NCBI GenBank assembly: GCA_028685295.1
Contig: JAQUEL010000064.1
Coordinates: 1 to 11,617, forward strand
Length of the DNA: 11,617 nucleotides
DNA from: a bacterium
GTDB lineage: Bacteria; UBP13; UBA5359
Direction: 5' to 3'
The translations under genes were made by a program, and so were the position numbers. Position 1 is the stretch's first letter, and every line of letters starts with the position of its first letter. The notes beneath the pieces were generated by a model, which saw only the letters and a program-made list of their open reading frames with translations, ran no database searches and was not told the origin of the DNA. Shown here one piece after another: positions 1-6,062 of the stretch.

Positions 1-177
1 AAGATCGAAGCACTCGGCAAAGGAAGCACCGGTGTCGTGCGGGTGCATTTTCACCTGTGGGTCTATGGCTCTCATCTCAGCCAGAGAAGTATCCCAGAAG
101 CGGTCCATATCGGCCGGGCAGGGGTTTTGTCCCTCATATTTCATAAGCTGCTCAAGGGGCATATCTATTATGGGCAT
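1..177 (-). CDS. Acetylxylan esterase / cephalosporin-C deacetylase, N-terminal part (runs off window)
   Basis: This is the first 59 codons of a minus-strand gene that continues beyond base 1. It starts MPIIDMPLEQLMKYEG and continues with NPCPADMDRFW and a stretch ending ASFAECFDL. This is the typical opening of the AXE1 family (carbohydrate esterase family 7), whose members begin with an MPL-E-L-x-Y motif and an FAECYDLYFTG segment. The family is alpha/beta-hydrolases of about 320 residues that remove acetyl groups from xylo-oligosaccharides and from cephalosporin C. They are usually cytoplasmic, since no signal peptide is found, and none is seen here. The catalytic Ser, Asp and His lie in the missing part. 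The ATG at 175-177 is preceded by GGAGGT (183-188, minus strand) with a 5-base gap. The call rests on recognised N-terminal similarity only. Confidence 0.85.
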   Translation of the reverse strand, partial: MPIIDMPLEQLMKYEGQNPCPADMDRFWDTSLAEMRAIDPQVKMHPHDTGASFAECFDL

Positions 178-223
178 GATCAACCTCCGTTAGTCGCCGT
201 CATTGCGGCTTTATTACCACCAC

Positions 224-252
224 ATTTTAGCTCTTTATCCATACACGATCAA
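224..252 (-). promoter_or_regulatory. Candidate sigma-A promoter for the esterase gene
   Basis: On the minus strand, TTGATC (247-252) is separated by exactly 17 bases from TAAAAT (224-229). This would start transcription near 217 and leave a leader of about 40 bases containing the GGAGGT ribosome binding site. Matches to consensus are 4/6 and 5/6. There is no experimental support. Confidence 0.5.
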
Positions 253-266
253 GCGTATAATATGTT

Positions 267-305
267 TTGTTTTTATATCTGCGTAGCGGGTATAAATAAT
301 TATAC
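267..305 (+). promoter_or_regulatory. Candidate promoter with overlapping inverted repeat ahead of the PilZ-like/ATPase unit
   Basis: TTGTTT (267-272), an 18-base gap and TATAAA (291-296) form a weak promoter. Its -10 box lies inside the perfect inverted repeat GTATAA-N4-TTATAC (290-305). A further GTATAA half-site, which doubles as a TATAAT -10 box, occurs at 255-260, 35 bases upstream. The arrangement suits a repressor site covering the promoter. The -35 box is poor, and an AT-rich stretch can give such repeats by chance. Confidence 0.35.
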
Positions 306-331
306 AGCTGAATATTAATGAGGTGATAATG

Positions 332-742
332 ATGCCGCTACCGGATGGCGTATGTGCACTGCTGGCACGCATAGGATGTGAGACCAGACGGAAGGAAGCT
401 CGACAAAAAGTCGGCAGTCTGGTCGCCAACTATCGTCAGATAGATATTGCCGATCAAAGCCTTAATATGGATAGTAAAAATGCCGAGGTGGTGGAACTGG
501 GCGTGAAAGGAATGAAGGTTGTTGTCGGACCGGAAATAAAAACGGGAGACTGGCTTGAACTCAGTCTCAACCTACCCATGCATGTTGTTCCACTGATGCT
601 GACGGTTGAGGTAATACACTTACGCCGTTTGCCAGGGCAAAGCAAGCGTGGTATTGCCGGCATCAAGATCCTGGAGAGCAGCAGCAGCGCATCAGAGAAG
701 ATCGGTGCCTTTTTGACACAATTATCTCGTAACAAAGGCTGA
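332..742 (+). CDS. Small PilZ-like protein with degenerate c-di-GMP motif
   Basis: This 136-residue soluble protein has no signal peptide or membrane segment. The ATG at 332 is preferred because GAGGTGAT (320-327) is a near-perfect Shine-Dalgarno at proper distance; ATG 329 and GTG 323 are too close to it or inside it. PilZ domains bind cyclic di-GMP through RxxxR followed by (D/N)xSxxG. Here R20-K-E-A-R24 fits the first motif, but the second reads E55-L-G-V-K-G60, so the Asp/Asn and Ser are replaced. The rest alternates short beta-strand-like segments (MKVVVGPEI, DWLELSLNL, LMLTVEVIHLRR, GIAGIKILE), as expected for the PilZ barrel. The stop lies 2 bases before the ATPase start, so the two are almost certainly co-translated. 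Family assignment is tentative. If it is PilZ, loss of ligand binding is likely and the protein may act only as a protein-binding module. Confidence 0.6.
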   Translation: MPLPDGVCALLARIGCETRRKEARQKVGSLVANYRQIDIADQSLNMDSKNAEVVELGVKGMKVVVGPEIKTGDWLELSLNLPMHVVPLMLTVEVIHLRRLPGQSKRGIAGIKILESSSSASEKIGAFLTQLSRNKG

Positions 743-744
743 CA

Positions 745-3408
745 ATGATAAATTGGCATTCCCTGTCGGCTAAGGAAACAGCCGGTATTTTGGGCGCCGA
801 TCTTCAGGTCGGCCTCAGCTCGGATGAAGCACGTAGACGGCTTGATCAGTATGGTCCCAACGAGCTTGAACATCGTCGCCCCAAGTCCGTTTTAACCATC
901 TTCCTGCAACAATTCATGAGTCCCCTGATTTATATTCTTTTTGCTGCCGCAATAATTTCACTGGCGCTTGGACATATTATCGATGCAGAGGTAATTCTCT
1001 TTGTGGTATTGGCAAATGCTCTGATAGGGACCTTCCAGGAAGGCAAAGCGGTCAAAGCCGTCGAAAGCCTGCGGCAACTTGTATCGCCGGAAGCTACGGT
1101 TATCAGGGGAGGAGAGCGTCGAAGGATCAATGCATCAAATCTGGTGCCCGGTGATCTTTTGGAAATTACGGCCGGCGACAAAATACCCGCAGATGCCAGG
1201 CTGATAGATATCGTCAGATTGAAAGTAAACGAATCAGCTCTGACCGGAGAAGCGGATGCTGCTGATAAATTCAACCTTACTTTGCCGCAGGATATAACTC
1301 TGGCAGATAGAGATAATATGGCTTATGCCGGTACGGTAGCCCTGGAAGGGCATGGCAAGGGATTGGTTACAGAAACCGGCATGCGAACGGAAGTAGGGCA
1401 TATAGCAGCTCGTATAACGGGTGAAGAACAGGTGAAGACTCCTTTACAACGGCGTATAGCAGCCTTCGGCAATCTGCTTGTTCTGGCTGTTCCCAGCATA
1501 GGTCTGTTAATAATAATTGTGGGTGTTCTTCGTGGCTTCCGGCTTCTCGAAATCTTTCTTGTTGCTGTCAGTCTGACCGTTTCCGCTATTCCGGAGGGGT
1601 TACCCGCAGTGATAACGGTTATCCTGGCCTTGGGCATGAGGCGAATGGCAGAGCGTAAGGCGGTGGTACGCAAGCTTATGGCCGTTGAAGCGCTGGGCAC
1701 GGCTACGGTAATTTGCAGCGATAAGACAGGAACGCTCACCAAAAACGAAATGACTGTAACCGAGCTATATACAGGCATAGTTCTGGATGTTACCGGCGCC
1801 GGCTACTCTACTGTCGGAGAGTTCCTTTGTAACGGATATGCAGCTGATCTTGGAGAGAACATCTTCTTGCTTTTAAAGGCGGCAGTATTGGCAAATGATG
1901 CTGAGTTGAAGGCGGGCAGCGTTATCGGTGATCCTACTGAAGGCGCACTTCTGGTAGTATCCATCAAAGCCGGTATATTGCCTGAAGAGGTGCGTTCCTA
2001 TAATTCCAGGATTGATGAGATACCTTTTAGTGCTGAACGGCGTTACATGGCTACCTTAAATGATGATCTCATGGGTGGCAGATATATTTACGCCAAAGGA
2101 TCCCCGGAGAGTGTGCTCTCTTTATGCAACCGTTTTATCGATCTAAACGGCAAAATCAAGCTATTGGATAAAGCAGTTGAAAGTAATTTTCTGAAACAGG
2201 CTGCCGATATGGCAGGCAGGGCATTACGGGTCCTAGGTTTTGCTTTTTCAGCGGTAGATACAGATCAGGAAGCCATTGGAGATGAAATAGGCGGCATGGC
2301 CTTTATAGGACTGGCCGGGATGATAGACCCGCCTCGACCGGAAGCAATAGGGGCTGTTTCTATTGTCAGGGAGGCAGGTATCAGGGTAATCATGATAACC
2401 GGCGACCATAAGCTTACTGCTACGGCCATTGCCAGGCAGCTGGGGATATATGATGAAGGCGATCTGGTGCTGGGAGGCCATGAGCTGGAGGAACTGACTG
2501 ATGAAGAGCTGGAGGAAAAAGTCGGCATCATATCTGTTTATGCCAGGGTCAGTCCGCTACAAAAGCTAAGAATAGTAAAAGCATGGCAGAAAAACGGAGC
2601 CGTTGTGGCCATGACCGGAGACGGCGTTAATGATGCTCCAGCCATAAACAGAGCGGATATAGGCATAGCTATGGGTATCACAGGCACAGATGTAGCTAAG
2701 GAAGCCGCCAAAATGGTATTACTGGACGATAATTTTGCTACCATAGAGGCCGCTGTAGAAGAAGGGCGCACTATATACACCAATCTTAAAAAGGTTATTC
2801 TTTATCTCTTCTCAACCAATCTGGGAGAGGTTGTAACCATATTGGTCTCTGTATTGGCCGGATTGCCTTTGCCGCTGCTACCGGTCCAGATATTATGGAT
2901 TAATCTGGCAACAGACGGCGTAGCCGTCATTCCGCTTGGTCTGGAGCCGATGGAGAGAGGCGTGATGAAAGAGCCTCCACGTGATCCTGAAGAGAGCCTT
3001 CTTACGGCTGATATGCTGATTTTTATTATCTTCGTATCTCTGATAATGGCCACAGGTACTCTTCTGCTCTTCCATTTATATGCTTCAGGACAAGATTTTG
3101 CCAGGGCCAGAACCATAGCCTTTACAGCCATGGTAACATTCCAACTTTTCAATGCCTTTAGCTGTAAATCGGTAAGAGAATCGGTCCTCAATCGTAATCT
3201 GTTGAACAACCGCTTCCTTATAGGTGCTGTTCTATTTGGTTTTATCTTACAAATGGGTGCTCTTTATCTACCGTTCGGCAATCATATTTTCAGGACGGTA
3301 CCGCTGGATGTACCGACTTTTCTGCTAACCATAGGCATTACCGCTTTGATAATTCCAGCGCTGGAAATTATCAAGCTATTATTTTTAAGAGAGCAAAGAG
3401 CTGCATGA
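745..3408 (+). CDS. P-type cation (probably Ca2+) transporting ATPase, P2A subfamily
   Basis: This 887-residue membrane pump is of normal P2A length. It exports cations, by family most likely Ca2+, from the cytoplasm using ATP. Visible in order: cation ATPase N-terminal domain (about 4-70); M1-M2 (about 58-98); actuator loop LTGEA (166-170); M4 with the ion-binding P283-EGLP; phosphorylation motif D326-KTGTLT; nucleotide-binding KGSPE (451-455); MITGDH (550-555); hinge TGDGVNDAP (624-632); M5 T691-NLGE695; M6 N720-LATD724; then M7-M10. The residues matching SERCA E309, N768, E771, N796, T799 and D800 are all kept. Oddities are Ala instead of Ser in the TGES loop, and Val810 where my manual alignment places SERCA E908, which would fit a one-calcium PMR1/LMCA1-like pump. 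A weak Shine-Dalgarno (AAAGG, 735-739) and the 2-base gap to the PilZ-like gene suggest translational coupling. Confidence 0.93.
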   Translation: MINWHSLSAKETAGILGADLQVGLSSDEARRRLDQYGPNELEHRRPKSVLTIFLQQFMSPLIYILFAAAIISLALGHIIDAEVILFVVLANALIGTFQEGKAVKAVESLRQLVSPEATVIRGGERRRINASNLVPGDLLEITAGDKIPADARLIDIVRLKVNESALTGEADAADKFNLTLPQDITLADRDNMAYAGTVALEGHGKGLVTETGMRTEVGHIAARITGEEQVKTPLQRRIAAFGNLLVLAVPSIGLLIIIVGVLRGFRLLEIFLVAVSLTVSAIPEGLPAVITVILALGMRRMAERKAVVRKLMAVEALGTATVICSDKTGTLTKNEMTVTELYTGIVLDVTGAGYSTVGEFLCNGYAADLGENIFLLLKAAVLANDAELKAGSVIGDPTEGALLVVSIKAGILPEEVRSYNSRIDEIPFSAERRYMATLNDDLMGGRYIYAKGSPESVLSLCNRFIDLNGKIKLLDKAVESNFLKQAADMAGRALRVLGFAFSAVDTDQEAIGDEIGGMAFIGLAGMIDPPRPEAIGAVSIVREAGIRVIMITGDHKLTATAIARQLGIYDEGDLVLGGHELEELTDEELEEKVGIISVYARVSPLQKLRIVKAWQKNGAVVAMTGDGVNDAPAINRADIGIAMGITGTDVAKEAAKMVLLDDNFATIEAAVEEGRTIYTNLKKVILYLFSTNLGEVVTILVSVLAGLPLPLLPVQILWINLATDGVAVIPLGLEPMERGVMKEPPRDPEESLLTADMLIFIIFVSLIMATGTLLLFHLYASGQDFARARTIAFTAMVTFQLFNAFSCKSVRESVLNRNLLNNRFLIGAVLFGFILQMGALYLPFGNHIFRTVPLDVPTFLLTIGITALIIPALEIIKLLFLREQRAA

Positions 3409-3410
3409 TC

Positions 3411-3436
3411 CCGGCCGGTCCTATAGAACCGGCCGG
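3411..3436. terminator. GC-rich hairpin, probable bidirectional terminator
   Basis: A perfect 9-bp stem, CCGGCCGGT (3411-3419) with ACCGGCCGG (3428-3436), encloses an 8-base loop. It starts 3 bases after the ATPase stop and lies between two convergent genes. No T-run follows on either strand, so it is not a textbook intrinsic terminator. Position and stability still favour termination or mRNA 3'-end protection. Confidence 0.55.
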
Positions 3437-3462
3437 AACAGCTCCTTATTCATTCAGGCTGC

Positions 3463-3831
3463 CTATGTTATGGCCCCCGGTTCCGGCGCCTGCTCTTCAT
3501 CACTGTTTGAGATAGTGCCTTCCATGGAGATATCTATTCCTGCCGTGCTTAGAATCTCGCTTATATCGTTATCCCTATCCGCCATCTTGGCAGCCTGAAT
3601 AGGATCAAGCATCTCCAGCAGTTTCATGAATTCCGCGACATGCTCTTTTTCCTCGTCCCGAATATGTGCCAGCACAGCTTTAGCACGCTCGTCGTCAGTG
3701 GCATCGATGTGAGCCTGATAGAGCGCTGCTGCATCGAGTTCAGCAGCAATATCCTGAGATATTGCTCTGGCCAGTTCATTTTTTTTCATCTCTCTTGTTA
3801 CCAGGGTGCCAAAAGGATTGCTCAAGTCCAT
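3463..3831 (-). CDS. Encapsulated-ferritin-like (EncFtn family) protein
   Basis: This 122-residue two-helix ferritin-like protein lines up without gaps with the core of Rhodospirillum rubrum EncFtn and with the N-terminal domain of the Pyrococcus furiosus encapsulin (both recalled, not searched). The helix-1 segment is E31-LDAAALY38 and the helix-2 segment is H56-IRDEEKEH64. Family metal ligands E32, E62 and H65 of R. rubrum correspond to E31, E61 and H64 here. Such half-ferritins assemble as dimers and higher oligomers with an inter-subunit di-iron ferroxidase site, and normally load iron into an encapsulin shell. The acidic tail (about 86-122) ends EQAPEPGAIT and lacks an LTVGSLR-like encapsulin targeting peptide. 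No encapsulin gene is visible in the window. Its start has AAGGGAGA upstream (3841-3848, minus strand). It follows the dehydrogenase gene after 27 bases, so the two are probably one transcript. Confidence 0.8.
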   Translation of the reverse strand: MDLSNPFGTLVTREMKKNELARAISQDIAAELDAAALYQAHIDATDDERAKAVLAHIRDEEKEHVAEFMKLLEMLDPIQAAKMADRDNDISEILSTAGIDISMEGTISNSDEEQAPEPGAIT

Positions 3832-3858
3832 AAAGATTAATCTCCCTTCATTTAATCA

Positions 3859-4896
3859 TTATTTTGCCGCAGACGGCTTGATAACGTTGCAGGGGGTGCC
3901 TGCAAAAAAGCAATTGATATTATCGACAGTAGTATCGAGTATTCTTTTCAGCGCCTCTCTGCTGTAAAAGCCTATATGCGGAGTCATAACCACGTTACCC
4001 CGGTGAAGCAGAGCTATGTTGGTTACCAAGACCTGCAGATCCTCGCGAGTCATCTGCCGGTCTATGACTTGCCACTCTTCTCGGATAGCCCTTTCTCCCT
4101 CATACACATCCAGGCCGGCCCCAGCGATTATTCCATTCTCCATAGCCTCGGCCAGGGCCTCCGTCTCCACCAGGCTGCCCCGGGCCGTATTTATCAATAT
4201 GGCGCCGGGTTTGATCTGTTTGACAGTATCCCTGTTTATCATATGATAGGTGCTCTTGACCAAAGGAACATGCAGCGTGATTATGTCAGACTGCCCAAGC
4301 AATTCCGTTAGCGGTATATAACGAAAGCCGAGCACTTCAGCAATAAGTTCATCAGGCCGGATATCATAGGCCAGAACGTTCATGCCGAATCCTTTGGCAA
4401 TGCGGATAACACGCAGACCTATGTGACCTACGCCTACCACTCCGATAGTTTTCCCCTGCAGATCAAAACCCTGCAAACCCTTGGAGGAGAAATCCAGCTT
4501 TCTGACGCGCTCCTCTGCAGTAACGATCTTGCGTGATAAAGCCAGGACCAGTGCAAAAGTATGTTCGGCCACAGTATTCTCACCATAGACAGGAACATTG
4601 CAGACGGTGATTTCTCTGCTTTCGGCCGCTTCCAGATCTATGTGATCGACACCCGTTGATAAAGTGGCTATCAGTTTCAATTTCGGCATAGAGTCCATAA
4701 CGGCGGCGGTTACTTCGGAATAGATAAACACCCCTATAACACTACTATCGATATACTTCTCTGCCGGCACATCAGCAATGGTATCGAGAAAGAACAACAG
4801 GTCATAATCCTTCCCCAGGCATGATTTCAGATATTCGACCTCTCTGTCCTCCATTTCAAAGAAGGTGACTTTTTGCTTCATTTGCTCTTTTTGCAT
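3859..4896 (-). CDS. D-isomer-specific 2-hydroxyacid dehydrogenase (D-lactate dehydrogenase-like)
   Basis: This 345-residue cytoplasmic NAD-dependent oxidoreductase interconverts a 2-keto acid and its D-2-hydroxy acid; pyruvate/D-lactate is the likely but unproven pair. The N-terminal part (about 8-105) is the substrate domain. The Rossmann motif is G155-V-G-H-I-G160, followed by acidic D178 at the end of the second strand, favouring NAD over NADP. The catalytic triad of the family is present: R239 in NTARGSLV, E268 in LDVYEGE, and H307 in TPHIGFYS. Length matches the D-LDH branch (about 330-345). GAGGAT lies about 8 bases upstream of the ATG on the minus strand. A second strong AAGGAGG at about 4924-4930 has no start codon at proper distance. 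The EncFtn-like gene follows closely downstream. Exact substrate cannot be read from the sequence. Confidence 0.9.
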   Translation of the reverse strand: MQKEQMKQKVTFFEMEDREVEYLKSCLGKDYDLLFFLDTIADVPAEKYIDSSVIGVFIYSEVTAAVMDSMPKLKLIATLSTGVDHIDLEAAESREITVCNVPVYGENTVAEHTFALVLALSRKIVTAEERVRKLDFSSKGLQGFDLQGKTIGVVGVGHIGLRVIRIAKGFGMNVLAYDIRPDELIAEVLGFRYIPLTELLGQSDIITLHVPLVKSTYHMINRDTVKQIKPGAILINTARGSLVETEALAEAMENGIIAGAGLDVYEGERAIREEWQVIDRQMTREDLQVLVTNIALLHRGNVVMTPHIGFYSREALKRILDTTVDNINCFFAGTPCNVIKPSAAK

Positions 4897-4964
4897 CTTT
4901 ATCTATCCTCTGTAATCGGAAGTCCTCCTTGCGGTCTCCCAATGGATCTCAATGCTAAATAAAC

Positions 4965-5083
4965 GACCTGCATTCCTGGCTCCTGGCCCTCATCTCCTAA
5001 ACCTGCAACCGCACTCAAATCCCGAATAAGCAACCCCATTTTTTAGAAGAAACCGCTTAACTTGCAAACGAACTTTCATCTCC
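4965..5083. repeat. Intergenic repeat cluster 1 (ACYTGCA family)
   Basis: Within the 325-base gap 4897-5221 there are degenerate copies of an AACCTGCAAACG-like unit: 4965-4976, 5000-5014, 5059-5070 and a weaker one at 5071-5083. AAATCCCGA (5017-5025) lies between them. The 16-mer CCGCTTAACTTGCAAA (5053-5068) recurs exactly at 8725-8740. The rest of the gap shows the DUF1540 ribosome binding site at its right end and no other gene or RNA that I recognise. Confidence 0.6.
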
Positions 5084-5221
5084 AAGAAGGCAGTTCAAAC
5101 TTTATAAGCTAATTACCCGCAAAAAGTATATCGTAAACGAATTTGCCCGTTTAATTTGTAATTCACCGGGGAAAAACATCTTTGATGCGGCAAGCCGATC
5201 CAAATACAGGAGGTGATTGTG

Positions 5222-5374
5222 ATGGCAGAAGAGAGAGAGGGCAAAGTAACCTGGTGCAGCGCCGTTGATTGCGGCTATAATGAGGATATGAAATGCATTG
5301 CAGATGGCGTGGCGATCAATATGCATGTGGATCATGCGGATTGCGAGACTTATACTGAGAATACTCATATATGA
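5222..5374 (+). CDS. DUF1540 four-cysteine mini-protein
   Basis: This is a 50-residue cytoplasmic protein of unknown function. The sequence WCSAVDCGYNEDMKC, then a spacer of 15 residues and ADCETY, matches the DUF1540 pattern in which four cysteines (C12, C17, C25, C41) probably bind one metal ion, likely zinc. DUF1540 proteins are common in Clostridia and Bacilli, and no biochemical role is established to my knowledge. The start is secure: AGGAGGTGATT (5208-5218) precedes ATG 5222. It is transcribed away from the dehydrogenase gene and may head its own unit; the next gene begins 145 bases later. The intervening bases (5375-5519) hold a strong but orphan ribosome binding site, AGGAGGAG (5444-5451). 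Confidence 0.85.
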   Translation: MAEEREGKVTWCSAVDCGYNEDMKCIADGVAINMHVDHADCETYTENTHI

Positions 5375-5519
5375 TCGTGAGGAACCTCCGGTAAGCTTGT
5401 ATCGTCTAATCAGTAATGTGAGATGGTTCTGTGATAGAGATACAGGAGGAGAAAGAAGCGAATTGCAGAAGGTATGAAGCTTGAAATTTCGTATTCCGCA
5501 TTAGAGAGGGGGTTGGTAT

Positions 5520-5975
5520 ATGATGATAAGGCGATACATGGCGGCATTTCTGGTTGTCGGTATTGCAGCCGTATTGATGATAGGAGGTATGGCCTCAGCC
5601 GATAAAGAGAGTATGAGAACGGTAAGCAAGGGAAACTATTGTGCGATAGAGAAGAGAGAACAACAGGTTATAAACAATGAGGCTGATTGGAGTACGCTAT
5701 GGGAAAGAATGAATGCCGGCATACTTCCTATACCGGAGCGCCCGGCGATAAACTTTGAGAAGGAGACGTTAATCGCTGTTTTTACAGGTGTACGTAACTC
5801 AGGAGGATATAGTATCGAAGTTACCGGAGTGGAAAACAAAGAGGCACTGACGACAATCGGCATCAAGGAAAAAACGCCTGCGGCGGATATGATGGTTTCT
5901 ATGTCGTTGACCAGTCCATATCATATAGTTGCTTTGCCCAAGCTTAATGGAAAAATAGAGTTCAAGAAAAGCTGA
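5520..5975 (+). CDS. Secreted PrcB-domain protein, putative partner of the downstream protease
   Basis: This 151-residue exported protein has an Arg-rich start (MMIRRY), a hydrophobic stretch (8-23) and a likely signal peptidase I site after A25-S-A27. There is no Cys after the hydrophobic core, so it is not a lipoprotein. Residues 39-148 fit the PrcB C-terminal domain: an N-terminal 'NNEADWSTLWERM' segment, a FEKETLIAVF strand, the G95-GYSIE100 motif and S129-LTSPYHIVALPK141. PrcB of Treponema denticola is a lipoprotein needed for formation of the subtilisin-like protease complex dentilisin. Here a subtilase gene follows 78 bases downstream on the same strand, which supports a similar chaperone or stabiliser role. 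The ribosome binding site is GAGGGGG (5506-5512). ATG 5520 and ATG 5523 are both possible starts. Function in this organism is inferred from family and context. Confidence 0.8.
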   Translation: MMIRRYMAAFLVVGIAAVLMIGGMASADKESMRTVSKGNYCAIEKREQQVINNEADWSTLWERMNAGILPIPERPAINFEKETLIAVFTGVRNSGGYSIEVTGVENKEALTTIGIKEKTPAADMMVSMSLTSPYHIVALPKLNGKIEFKKS

Positions 5976-6015
5976 TTTGATGCCGGCAGTAAAGAGAAGT
6001 TGGCGGATATTTTGT

Positions 6016-6062
6016 AGTAGCCATGGTATATCAATCCTCTAAGGAGGTTAGCCATGGCTACT
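6016..6062 (+). promoter_or_regulatory. Inverted repeat enclosing the protease Shine-Dalgarno and start codon
   Basis: AGTAGCCATGG (6016-6026) is perfectly complementary to CCATGGCTACT (6052-6062), whose ATG (6054-6056) is the protease start. The 25-base interior contains CCTC/GAGG that can pair inside and includes AAGGAGGT (6041-6048). If the RNA folds this way, both Shine-Dalgarno and start are masked. The right arm is also part of a 12-bp DNA palindrome, TAGCCATGGCTA (6049-6060). Its left half, TAGCCATGG, recurs 31 bp upstream (6018-6026), so a pair of protein-binding sites is the alternative reading. Confidence 0.5.

Noticed and set aside
37-318. Plus-strand frame over the esterase N-terminus and intergenic gap
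   Set aside because: It is the antisense of a recognised esterase start and has no ribosome binding site or family resemblance.
4965-5083. CRISPR-like array
   Set aside because: The units are short, degenerate and irregularly spaced, with no constant repeat-spacer alternation and no cas gene nearby.
5444-5477. Strong ribosome binding site AGGAGGAG followed by TTG and a four-codon frame
   Set aside because: A four-codon TTG-started leader peptide is too little to call a gene. No attenuator hairpin pair follows.
5474-5608. A reading frame of about 43 codons from ATG 5474 overlapping the start of the PrcB-domain gene in another frame
   Set aside because: The nearest Shine-Dalgarno-like bases are 1 base away, and the strong AGGAGGAG (5444-5451) is 22 bases away. 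The product resembles no known small protein and the overlapping frame has clear domain support.
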